Of a stretch of 64,000 nucleotides of DNA, positions 48,477-56,154 are shown piece by piece. How positions within the stretch are numbered: position 1 is the stretch's first letter; the number at the start of each line of letters is the position of its first letter. Under the pieces are notes generated by a model. It saw only the letters and a program-made list of their open reading frames with translations, searched no databases and was not told the origin of the DNA. Source of the DNA: Hymenobacter nivis. GTDB taxonomy: Bacteria; Bacteroidota; Bacteroidia; Cytophagales; Hymenobacteraceae. Location: the NCBI RefSeq assembly GCF_006439025.1, contig NZ_RCYZ01000006.1, positions 124,001 to 188,000 of the forward strand, in the 5' to 3' direction. Both the position numbers and the translations under genes were made by a program.

Positions 48477-51071
48477 GTGCTACCTCCCTTGCTCTTCGCT
48501 GATTTGCCGGCCCTGCTGCGCGGCCACTTGCTGCAAGCCCCCGCCGACCCGGCCGCCGCCGTGCGCCACCTGCTGCTCGACAGCCGCCGCGCCGGTCCGC
48601 CCGCGGGGGCCCTGTTCTTCGCCCTGCGGGGCCCCAGCCACGACGGCCACCGCTACCTGCCGCAGGCCTACGCCCAGGGCGTGCGCCTGTTTGTGGTGGC
48701 GGACGGTGCCACGCTGCCCGGCAGCCTGGCCGCCTACCCGGGCGCCGGCATCGTGGCCGTGCCGAGCCCGCTGGGGGCCCTGCAAGCGCTGGCCGCGGCG
48801 CACCGCCAGCAGTTCGGGGGCCCCGTGTGGGCAATCACCGGCTCGAACGGCAAAACCATTGTGAAGGAGTGGCTGGCCCAGCTGCTGGGGCCCGACGAGG
48901 TCATCTGCCGCTCGCCGCGTTCCTACAACTCGCAGGTGGGCGTGCCGCTGAGCGTGTGGGAGTTGAGCCCCGAGCGGCACACGCTGGGCCTGTTCGAAGC
49001 CGGCATTTCGGAGGTGGGCGAAATGGCGAAACTGGCCGCCATCATCCAGCCCACCGAGGGCATTTTCACCACCCTCGGCACGGCCCACGACGCCGGCTTT
49101 GCCTCCGAAGCCGAGAAGCTGCGCGAGAAGCTGCGCCTGTTCGAGGGCCCCGGCTTCCGCCGCCTCTACTACTGCGCCGACCAGGGCCCCGTGCGCGAAG
49201 CCGTGGCCGCCCTGGGCCTGCCCGGCTTCGGCTGGACGCGCCACGACGCGCCCGGTGCGGCCCTGCGCTTCCGGGTGGCGCCGACCGGCGCGGACGGCAC
49301 CGCCGTGAAGGCCCGCGCCGGCGAGCTGGGGCCCCGGGCCGATTTCGTGCTGCCCTTTGCCGACGAGCCCTCCGTCGAGAATGCCCTGCACTGCCTGGCC
49401 GTGCTGCTAGCCCGCGGCGTGGCGCCGGCCGAAATCCAGCGCCGCCTGGCCCGCCTCCAGCCCGTGGCCATGCGCCTGGAAATGAAGCAGGGCCGCCACG
49501 ATAGCTACCTGCTCGACGACACCTATAATAACGACCTCGCCGGCCTGGCCCTGGCCCTGGCCGCGCTCGGCCGCCAGGCCCGCCCCGGCCGCCGCACCCT
49601 CATCCTCAGCGACGTGCTCGAATCGGGCCTCACCGGCCCCGCCCTCTACGCCCGCGTGGGGGCCCTGGCGCAAGCCCACGGCGTCACGCGCCTGGTGGGC
49701 ATTGGGCCGGAGATTTCCGCGGAGATGAACGAGTTAAAGGTTAAAAGGGAAAAGTTAAAACCCAACGAAACCGAGGAGCTACCAACGCTCTTAACTTTTA
49801 ACTCTCAACTTTTAACTGAATTCTACCCCACCACCGAGGCCTTCCTGGCCCAGTTCAACCCGGCCGATTTTGCCCACGAAACGATACTGGTGAAGGGTGC
49901 GCGGCGCTTCGGCTTCGAGCGCATCGTGGCGGCGCTGCAGGCCCAGCAGCACGGCACAGTGCTGGAAGTGAACCTCGACGCGCTGGCCCACAACCTCCAG
50001 CACTTTCGCCAGCAGCTGCGCCCGGGCACCAAGTTGATGGTAATGGTCAAGGCGTTTGCCTACGGCGCGGGCTCCTACGAAGTGGCCAGCCTGCTCGAAT
50101 TTCAGCGGGCCGACTACCTGGCCGTGGCCTACGCCGACGAGGGCATCGCCCTGCGCGAGGCCGGCATCGGCCTGCCCATCATGGTGATGAACCCGGCCCC
50201 CGACGCCTTCGAGCTGCTGCGCCGCCACCGCCTGGAGCCGGAAATCTACTCCTTCGAAATCCTGGAAGCCTACCTGGCCACCTTTCCGGCCGCTGATGCA
50301 CCAACTCACTCCTTCACCAACTCACCGATTCACATCAAGCTCGACACCGGCATGCGCCGCCTGGGTTTCGAGGAGGCCGACGTGCCGGCGCTGGGGGCCC
50401 TGCTGCGCCAGCACCGCGCCCGCCTGCCGGTGGCCGGCATCATGACGCATATGGCCGCCGCCGACGACCCCGCCCACGACGACTTCACCCGCCAGCAGCT
50501 GGCCGCGTTCGGCCGCATGGCCGGGGCCCTGGAAGAAGCCCTGGGCCACCCCGTGCTGAAGCACGCGCTGAACTCGGCTGGCATCCGGCGTTTCCCCGAG
50601 GCGCACTTCGACATGGTGCGGCTGGGCATCGGCCTCTACGGCGTCGATGCCAGTGGAATGGATGCCAGCGCATTGCGCCCGGTGAGCACGCTGCGCACCA
50701 CCATCTCGCAAATAAAAACCCTGCCCGCCGGGGCCACCGTGGGCTACGGCCGCCGGGGCACGGCCACCGGCGCCGACCGGCGCATTGCCACCCTGGCCAT
50801 TGGCTACGCCGACGGCTACGACCGGCGCTTCAGCAACGGGGCGGGCGTGGTGCTGGTGCACGGGCAGCGCGCGCCGGTGGTGGGCTCGGTGGCGATGGAC
50901 ATGTGCATGGTGGACGTGACCGACATCCCCGCGGCGCGGGCCGGCGACGTGGCCGTGGTGTTTGGCGCGGAGCTGCCGCTGCCGCTGCTGGCGGCCCGCA
51001 TCGGCACCATTGCCTACGAGCTCCTCACCAACGTGAGCGAGCGGGTGAAGCGGGTGTTCGTATCGGAATAA
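48477..51071 (+). CDS. murF-alr: fused MurF ligase and alanine racemase
   Basis: 864 residues from GTG 48477. The N-terminal half (about 1-490) is UDP-MurNAc-tripeptide:D-Ala-D-Ala ligase: DSRRAGPPAGALFFALRG, P-loop ITGSNGKTIVKE (near 120) and DDTYNND. The C-terminal half (about 495-864) is alanine racemase: VMVKAFAYGAGS with the PLP Lys near 524 and VGYGRRGTATG with the catalytic Tyr near 755. The fusion is known from Bacteroidota and joins D-Ala supply to its use. Two short low-GC stretches (49731-49822 and 50294-50332) interrupt the usual sequence in frame. Confidence 0.94.
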   Translation: MLPPLLFADLPALLRGHLLQAPADPAAAVRHLLLDSRRAGPPAGALFFALRGPSHDGHRYLPQAYAQGVRLFVVADGATLPGSLAAYPGAGIVAVPSPLGALQALAAAHRQQFGGPVWAITGSNGKTIVKEWLAQLLGPDEVICRSPRSYNSQVGVPLSVWELSPERHTLGLFEAGISEVGEMAKLAAIIQPTEGIFTTLGTAHDAGFASEAEKLREKLRLFEGPGFRRLYYCADQGPVREAVAALGLPGFGWTRHDAPGAALRFRVAPTGADGTAVKARAGELGPRADFVLPFADEPSVENALHCLAVLLARGVAPAEIQRRLARLQPVAMRLEMKQGRHDSYLLDDTYNNDLAGLALALAALGRQARPGRRTLILSDVLESGLTGPALYARVGALAQAHGVTRLVGIGPEISAEMNELKVKREKLKPNETEELPTLLTFNSQLLTEFYPTTEAFLAQFNPADFAHETILVKGARRFGFERIVAALQAQQHGTVLEVNLDALAHNLQHFRQQLRPGTKLMVMVKAFAYGAGSYEVASLLEFQRADYLAVAYADEGIALREAGIGLPIMVMNPAPDAFELLRRHRLEPEIYSFEILEAYLATFPAADAPTHSFTNSPIHIKLDTGMRRLGFEEADVPALGALLRQHRARLPVAGIMTHMAAADDPAHDDFTRQQLAAFGRMAGALEEALGHPVLKHALNSAGIRRFPEAHFDMVRLGIGLYGVDASGMDASALRPVSTLRTTISQIKTLPAGATVGYGRRGTATGADRRIATLAIGYADGYDRRFSNGAGVVLVHGQRAPVVGSVAMDMCMVDVTDIPAARAGDVAVVFGAELPLPLLAARIGTIAYELLTNVSERVKRVFVSE
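49731..49822 (+). repeat. AT-rich in-frame insert in the MurF part
   Basis: A stretch clearly lower in GC than the rest of the gene, with GTTAAA/TTTAAC-type words in both orientations (GGTTAAAAGGGAAAAGTTAA ... TTAACTTTTAACTCTCAACT). It encodes about 31 residues rich in Lys, Glu, Leu, Thr and Asn (NELKVKREKL ... FNSQLLTEF). Confidence 0.7.
50294..50332 (+). repeat. CCAACTCAC-type short tandem insert in the Alr part
   Basis: Octamer-like repeats CCAACTCA, TCACCAACTCACC and ATTCAC encode PTHSFTNSPIH, directly before the conserved IKLDTGMRRLGF strand of alanine racemase. Composition differs from the flanks. Confidence 0.6.
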
Positions 51072-51124
51072 GCCAACGCCAGGGCCCCAAACTGCGTATG
51101 GCAACATTCATTTACTGAAATACC

Positions 51125-51775
51125 ATGTACAAGCCGTTCCTTTCCCTCGTTGCTGCCAGCGTATTGCTTGCCAGCTGCGAAACCAAAACCTCTGAAACCA
51201 AAGAAACCCTCGCCGACGCCACCGCCGACACGGCCGTAGTGGCCCGCACCGGTGAAACTGCCGATACGCTGGGCGCCAAGGCCGTGGACGCGGCCAAGGG
51301 CGCTGTAGCATCGGCTGGCGCGGCCATCAGCAACGCCTGGACGGTGAGCAAGGACAAGCTCAAGGACGTGAAATTTGCCGAAGTGAACCTGCCCGGCATC
51401 ACCGTGCGCGGCGACGGCGACTACGACGTGTACACGGTGGACGAAACCGTGCTTTTCGATACCGACAAGGCCGCCATCAAGCCCAGTGCCGCCAAGGCCC
51501 TGGACCAAATCACGGGTTCCATCGGCCAGCGCTTTCCTAAAAGCGAAGTGCGCATCATGGGTTACGCCGACGCCCGCGGCACCAAGGGCTACAACAAAGC
51601 CCTGAGCGAAGAGCGCGCCGAAGCCGTGAAAACCTACCTCGTTTCGAACGGTAAAATCGCCGCTGCCCGCTTGAGCGTGGAGCCCATGGGCGAAGCGGAG
51701 CCCGCGGCCACCAACGCCACCGCCGCCGGCCGCCAGGAAAACCGCCGCGTGGAAATTGCCGTGCGCACCCGCTAG
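51125..51775 (+). CDS. OmpA-family lipoprotein
   Basis: 216 residues. The lipobox is VLLASCETK. An Ala/Thr/Asp-rich linker (about 22-85) with an amphipathic helix is followed by the OmpA C-terminal domain: VLFDTDKAAIKPSAAKALDQI, VRIMGYADARGTKGYNKALSEERAEAV and QENRRVEIAV, the peptidoglycan-binding pattern with Asp and Arg in place. It anchors the outer membrane to the cell wall or acts in envelope stability. A strong hairpin follows. Confidence 0.92.
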   Translation: MYKPFLSLVAASVLLASCETKTSETKETLADATADTAVVARTGETADTLGAKAVDAAKGAVASAGAAISNAWTVSKDKLKDVKFAEVNLPGITVRGDGDYDVYTVDETVLFDTDKAAIKPSAAKALDQITGSIGQRFPKSEVRIMGYADARGTKGYNKALSEERAEAVKTYLVSNGKIAAARLSVEPMGEAEPAATNATAAGRQENRRVEIAVRTR

Positions 51776-51792
51776 GGTAACCGGCCAAAATG

Positions 51793-51865
51793 CAAAACCG
51801 GGCCCCGGGCCCGCCAGGTTTTTGCCCCGTGGGGCAGGGCTTGGCGGGGCCGGGGCCCGGTTTTG
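51793..51865. terminator. GGGCCC-rich hairpin after the OmpA gene
   Basis: Arms CAAAACCGGGCCCC (51793-51806) and GGGGCCCGGTTTTG (51852-51865), with further pairing inside. Confidence 0.7.
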
Positions 51866-51968
51866 TGCTTTAGGAAATTGGTTAAGTACCAGCGTCTAAA
51901 CATAGTTCAATCGGTCGCTTTCAAAATGCCCGTCGGCATCGTTATTTTGCGGAATGTTTACTCGCAGA

Positions 51969-53399
51969 ATGCAATTAAAGCCATTTGTTTGGGCCTGCTG
52001 GGGCCTGCTCTTGCTGGCCGCCCGCCCGACCAGCGCCCAGGCCCCCGCGCCGGCCGCCGGGGGCCCCGTGCGGCCCGCCGCCGAGCCCGGCCCCCTCGAT
52101 GGCTTCTGGAAAGGCCCCCTGAAAGTGCCCGGTGGCTCGCTGGAGGTCATCTTCCGGTTTCTTAAGCTCACCAGCGGCGATTACTTCGGCACCCTCGACG
52201 TGCCCCTGCAGAAGGTGAGCCACCTGGAGGTGCAGGTGACGCAGCGCAACGACACGGTGCAATTGTATGCGCCAGCCGCGGGCAGCCGCTTTGTGGGCGT
52301 GCTGGCGGCCGGGGGGCAGCAGCTGGTGGGCACCTGGCAGCAGCCCGGCTACAAGGTGGCCATGGCTCTCGCCCACTCGGCCGTGCCGGTGGCGGCCGCC
52401 GCTTCCACGCGCCTCACCCCGCCCTACCGCGAAGAAAACGTGACGTTTGGCGGCGGGGCGGCGTCGGCGCGCCTGGCCGGTACCTTCACGGTGCCGGCCG
52501 GCCCTGGGCCCTTCCCGGCCGTGGTGCTGGTGAGCGACGCTGGCGTGCAGGACCGCAACGGGGCCGTGGACGGCTACGCCCCGCTGGGCCAGCTGGCCGA
52601 CTACCTCACCCGACGCGGCATTGCCGTGCTGCGCTTTGATGACCGCGGCATAGGCCAGGGCGGGGCCCCCGGGCCCGAGCCCACCGCCGCCGAGCTGGTG
52701 AGCGACGCGCAGGCGGGCCTCAGCTTTTTGCGTAACCGGCCCGAGGCCGACTCGGCCCGGCTTGGCCTCATCGGCCACGGCGAGGGCGGCAACGTGGCCC
52801 TGCTGGCCGCTGCCCAGCCGCTGCCGCCCGCCTTTGTGGTGGCGCTGGCCGCTGCCGGGCTGCCCGGCCGCGAGCTGGTGCTCCAGCAGCAAAGCACCAC
52901 GCTGCGCCAGCTCGGCACCGACAATGCCCAGGTGGCCGCCATTGCCAAGCGCCAGCAGGCCGTGTTCGACATCATCGGCCGCACCCCCGACAATGCCCTG
53001 GCCCGGGTGATGGTGACCAACCTGCTGCGCCAGAGCAACAGCCCCACCGACGCGGCCACCGCCCAGCGCCGCGCCGCCGAAATGACTACCCCCCGCTACC
53101 GCTACTTCCTGGAGTTTGACCCCGCCGCCAACCTCAAGTTTGTGGCCTGCCCCGTGCTGCTGCTCAACGGCACCGCCGATGGCTTCGTGAGCGCCGACGC
53201 CAATCTGGCGGCCCTCGAAAAAGGCCTCAAGGCCAACAAGGGCGTCACCGTTAAGAAGCTGCCTGGTGTAAATCACCTCTTTCAGCCCGAGCCCGGGCAG
53301 TGGCCCGTGGTGGCCGGCCAGCCCAAGGCCACGTTCTCGCCCCTGGCCGAAGAAACCATCCGCGCCTGGATTACCGAGCGGGGCCCCGCCAAAAAATAG
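51969..53399 (+). CDS. secreted alpha/beta hydrolase homologue lacking the nucleophile Ser
   Basis: 476 residues from ATG 51969 (an in-frame ATG at 51954 adds five residues). Signal peptide, then an N-terminal beta domain of about 130 residues, then an alpha/beta hydrolase domain like bacterial dipeptidyl-peptidase/acylaminoacyl-type or YhdG-like secreted hydrolases: VVLVSDAGVQDRNG, VLRFDDRGIGQG, and LIGHGEGGNVAL where GHSEGG is usual. Residue 271 is Gly, not Ser (codon GGC at 52779). Asp (NGTADGF) and His (PGVNHLF) positions are kept. It may be inactive or may bind ligands only. Confidence 0.85.
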   Translation: MQLKPFVWACWGLLLLAARPTSAQAPAPAAGGPVRPAAEPGPLDGFWKGPLKVPGGSLEVIFRFLKLTSGDYFGTLDVPLQKVSHLEVQVTQRNDTVQLYAPAAGSRFVGVLAAGGQQLVGTWQQPGYKVAMALAHSAVPVAAAASTRLTPPYREENVTFGGGAASARLAGTFTVPAGPGPFPAVVLVSDAGVQDRNGAVDGYAPLGQLADYLTRRGIAVLRFDDRGIGQGGAPGPEPTAAELVSDAQAGLSFLRNRPEADSARLGLIGHGEGGNVALLAAAQPLPPAFVVALAAAGLPGRELVLQQQSTTLRQLGTDNAQVAAIAKRQQAVFDIIGRTPDNALARVMVTNLLRQSNSPTDAATAQRRAAEMTTPRYRYFLEFDPAANLKFVACPVLLLNGTADGFVSADANLAALEKGLKANKGVTVKKLPGVNHLFQPEPGQWPVVAGQPKATFSPLAEETIRAWITERGPAKK

Positions 53400-53410
53400 G
53401 GCCCCCAGCC

Positions 53411-53460
53411 CCCACCAAAAAGCCCCCGGCGACTCGCGTTGCCGGGGGCTTTTTGGTGGG
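53411..53460. terminator. perfect 20-bp-arm palindromic terminator
   Basis: CCCACCAAAAAGCCCCCGGC (53411-53430) and its exact reverse complement (53441-53460) enclose a 10-nt loop. Confidence 0.9.
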
Positions 53461-53500
53461 CCGATGGTTGGTAGCCAGGTCGTTCGGTTAAAAAGCTGTT

Positions 53501-53555
53501 CAGAAAGCTAGTGGCCCGTCATGCTGCGCTTGTCGAAGCATCTCTCCCGCAGTAG
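53501..53555. repeat. REP-like sequence with CGTCATGC ... GAAGCATCTC
   Basis: The words CGTCATGCTGCG and TCGAAGCATCTC resemble dispersed intergenic repeats of Bacteroidota genomes. CGTCATGC is also in the terminator stem at 37220-37261. Only one copy is complete here, so family membership is tentative. Confidence 0.4.
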
Positions 53556-53597
53556 CAATCAATAGATCAGTCAGCGAGAAAACCCCGAGTAAAAGGT

Positions 53598-53696
53598 AAA
53601 GCCCCAGCGGGGCGGCCCGAACGATTGGGCCGCCCCGCTGGGGCTTTTGTTGTTCTGGTCGAGTGCTTGCTACTGATGGGCCGCCCCGCTGGGGCT
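53598..53696. repeat. 21-bp palindrome plus a third copy of one arm
   Basis: The left arm begins AAAGCCCCAGCGGGGCGG (53598-53618); its reverse complement follows at 53627-53647 after 8 nt. The 19-bp word GGGCCGCCCCGCTGGGGCT recurs at 53678-53696. The gap 53461-53745 holds no gene. Confidence 0.75.
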
Positions 53697-53745
53697 ATCA
53701 GGTACTCGGCTGTGTGAGTCCGCGCTGGCCCGGGGCCCCGGCCGC

Positions 53746-54642
53746 TTACTTACTGGCGTCTACTTCGGCCCGGATCATGGCGTTGTAGCGCGAGGCGCCG
53801 TTGGCCAGCGTGATCAGGCTCCAGCCGCGGCCGATGGCGTAGAGCCAGGTGCGGCTGTCCTTGAACTCGAAGGTGGGGCGCAGGATTTGGCCGTAGGGCG
53901 TGTAGTTGTCCATGAAGTTGGTGGTGTAGAACTTGTCGCCGCTCACGATCCACTCCATCGCCACGTAAAACCCTTCGTCGGGGGCCGGGATGTTGTACGA
54001 GGTCAGGTCCACATCAAACCAGCCGCCGCCGCGGGCCGCCGACACCACCACGTTGTCGAGCAGCAGGTCCGAGTTCGGGGCGTTGTAGTTGCCGTCGGCC
54101 CGGTAGAGGCGCACGCGGAAGGGCTCGCGGGGAAAGCCGTTTTCGCCAATGTAGAACGAGACGGAACGGATGTAGCCGAATTTTTTTTGCTTGTCGTTCT
54201 TCATCAGGGCCGCGTACTGCGAGCCGGGCAGGCCCTGGATCATGCCCATGCCGGGCGACGTGGTGCGGGCCCCCAGCAGGGCGGGCTTCATTTGGGCGGC
54301 CTTCACCGTCACTTCGGCCAGCCGCACGCTCTGCTTGGGCAGCTCGATGATGAGGTCTTCCATGGTGGCCCCGCGCTTGATGCGGATGGCCGTGCGCCGG
54401 AAGCCCAGCGCCACCACCACCACCGAATCGTCGAGGCTGCGCTCGGGCATGGCCAGCTGGAAGTAGCCGTACTCGTTGGTGAGGGCCCCGGTGCCCTCGT
54501 CGCGCAGGCTGATGGAGGCAAACGCCACGGGGTCTTTGGTGGCCTGGTTCACCACGCGGCCGGTGATGCGGCCCTCCTGGGCGTGGGCCAGGCCCGGCAG
54601 CAAGCCGGCGCTTAGTAGGAGAAAAAGGAGTTTCTTCAGCAT
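53746..54642 (-). CDS. secreted carboxypeptidase-regulatory-domain protein, paralog 2
   Basis: 298 residues. The signal peptide is MLKKLLFLLLSAGLLPGLAHA. Residues 24-110 form a CarboxypepD-reg-like domain (ITGRVVNQATKDPVAFASISL, TNEYGYFQLAMP, VVALGFRRTAIRI). The C-terminal half (VSFYIGENGFPREPFRVRLYRADG ... DEGFYVAMEWIVSG ... TFEFKDSRTWLYAIGRGWSL) is a beta-sandwich-like region with no name I know. It is a close paralog of the next gene upstream; both are probably outer-membrane or surface associated. Function unknown. Confidence 0.85.
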   Translation of the reverse strand: MLKKLLFLLLSAGLLPGLAHAQEGRITGRVVNQATKDPVAFASISLRDEGTGALTNEYGYFQLAMPERSLDDSVVVVALGFRRTAIRIKRGATMEDLIIELPKQSVRLAEVTVKAAQMKPALLGARTTSPGMGMIQGLPGSQYAALMKNDKQKKFGYIRSVSFYIGENGFPREPFRVRLYRADGNYNAPNSDLLLDNVVVSAARGGGWFDVDLTSYNIPAPDEGFYVAMEWIVSGDKFYTTNFMDNYTPYGQILRPTFEFKDSRTWLYAIGRGWSLITLANGASRYNAMIRAEVDASK

Positions 54643-54765
54643 GGAAGCGGGAGGTATAACGGTAGCGAATGGAGCGCCCCGCGGCGGCGGAACGCGGGGC
54701 CCACCGCTGAGCGCGGGGCCCCAGAAAATAAAAATGGGCAGCCTAATAAATTGTGCGGCAGTGGG

Positions 54766-55671
54766 TTATTTGATCATGTCCACGTCGGCCTTGATCATGG
54801 CGTTGTAGCGCTGGCCGCTGCCGTTGGCCAGCGTCATCAGGTTCCAGCCCTTGCCGATGCTGTAGGTCCAGGTGCGGCTCTCCTTGAATTCAAACGTGGG
54901 CTTCATGATCTGGCCGTAGGGCGTGTAATCATCCATGAAGTTGGTGGTGAAGAACTTGTCGCCGCTCACCACCCATTCCATGGCCACGTAAAACCCCTCG
55001 TCGGGGGCCACCACGTTGTAGGGCGTCAGGTCCACGGTGTACCACTGGCCGCCCTGGGGGGCCGACACCACCACGTTCTCGGTGAGCAGGTCGGTGTTCG
55101 GGGCGTTGTAGTTGCCGTCGGCCTTGTAGAGGCGCACGCGGAAGGGCTCGCGCGGAAAGCCGTTCTCGCCGATGTAGAACGAAACGGTGCGCACGGCGCC
55201 GAGCTTTTTCTGCTTGTCGTTCTTCACAAAAAAGGCGTACTGCGAACCGGCCTGGCCCTGGATCATGCCTTCGCCGGGGTTGTTGGTTTTGGCGCCGAGG
55301 GCCGCGTTTTTGATCTTGCCCGACTTCACCATCACTTCTTTCAGGGCCACGGCCTGCTTGGGCACCTCAATGGTGATGTTGTCGAGGGCAGCGCCGCGCT
55401 TCACGAGCACGGTTTTGCGCAAGTAGCCCAAGGCCATGATGAGCAGCGTGTCCTGCGCATTTTTGGTGGGCGCGGGCACCACGAACTGGCCGTGCTCGTT
55501 GCTCAGGGCCCCCACTTGCTCCTCCTTCAGCCCGATGGACGTGAAGGGCAGGGGCTCCTTGGTGGTGGCGTCGACGATGGTGCCCTTAAGTAGCACTTGT
55601 CCGGACTGTGCGTAAGTATAGGCGGGTAGCATAACCCCGCATAATGCAATAAAAAGTAAGCGTTTTAACAT
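54766..55671 (-). CDS. secreted carboxypeptidase-regulatory-domain protein, paralog 1
   Basis: 301 residues from ATG 55671 (signal peptide MLKRLLFIALCGVMLPAYTYA). The same two-part build as its paralog: a CarboxypepD-reg-like domain, then VSFYIGENGFPREPFRVRLY ... DEGFYVAMEWVVSGDKF ... TPYGQIMKPTFEFKESRTW. The C-terminal halves are nearly identical in motif order, so the pair arose by tandem duplication. A TATCTTTC sequence upstream is close to a -7 box. It diverges from feoAB. Confidence 0.85.
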   Translation of the reverse strand: MLKRLLFIALCGVMLPAYTYAQSGQVLLKGTIVDATTKEPLPFTSIGLKEEQVGALSNEHGQFVVPAPTKNAQDTLLIMALGYLRKTVLVKRGAALDNITIEVPKQAVALKEVMVKSGKIKNAALGAKTNNPGEGMIQGQAGSQYAFFVKNDKQKKLGAVRTVSFYIGENGFPREPFRVRLYKADGNYNAPNTDLLTENVVVSAPQGGQWYTVDLTPYNVVAPDEGFYVAMEWVVSGDKFFTTNFMDDYTPYGQIMKPTFEFKESRTWTYSIGKGWNLMTLANGSGQRYNAMIKADVDMIK

Positions 55672-55838
55672 GATTAGATAGTTCAGCGGTAAATACTGCA
55701 AATTCAGGTCGAAAGATATTAGAAAAAAAATTGTCTTAAACAATTACGAAGAATTTCCTGCCCGTGGTTTTGGGGGCCCGCGCCCGGGGTCCCGCGCGCG
55801 GGCCCGTTTTTGGGGCCCCGCGATTGGCGCCGGTGGCG

Positions 55839-55846
55839 TACCTTTG
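55839..55846 (+). promoter_or_regulatory. -7 box TACCTTTG of feoAB
   Basis: A perfect TAnnTTTG match, 21 nt before the feoA ATG. No Fur box was recognised. Confidence 0.6.
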
Positions 55847-55867
55847 TTTAAAGCCTTTCTAAATAGA

Positions 55868-56143
55868 ATGCCGTATACTCCTGCTGTGGCTGCTCCTTCC
55901 CCCGTTCCCGCTTCCCGGCGCTCGGCCCGCGACTTGCGCGTGGGCGAAACCGGCACCATTTGCTGCCTCGAAGACCCCGTGATGGCCCTCAAGCTGCTCG
56001 ACATGGGCTGCGTGCCCGGCGTGACGGTGCGCCTGAGCGGCCGCGCCCCCTTCGGCGACCCGCTGATGCTGGTGCTCGGCGACGAGGAGTACACGCTTTC
56101 GCTGCGCGGCAGCGAGGCGGCCACTATTTTGCTTAAGGACTAG
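55868..56143 (+). CDS. feoA: ferrous iron transport protein A
   Basis: 91 residues. SH3-like FeoA fold: LRVGETGTICCLEDPVMALKLLDMGCVPGVTVRLSGRAPFGDPLMLVLGDEEYTLSLRGSEAATI, with the conserved LLDMG and SLR..EA positions. A cytoplasmic helper of FeoB. feoB begins 11 bp after the stop, so they form one operon. Confidence 0.93.
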   Translation: MPYTPAVAAPSPVPASRRSARDLRVGETGTICCLEDPVMALKLLDMGCVPGVTVRLSGRAPFGDPLMLVLGDEEYTLSLRGSEAATILLKD

Positions 56144-56154
56144 TTACCAACGGG

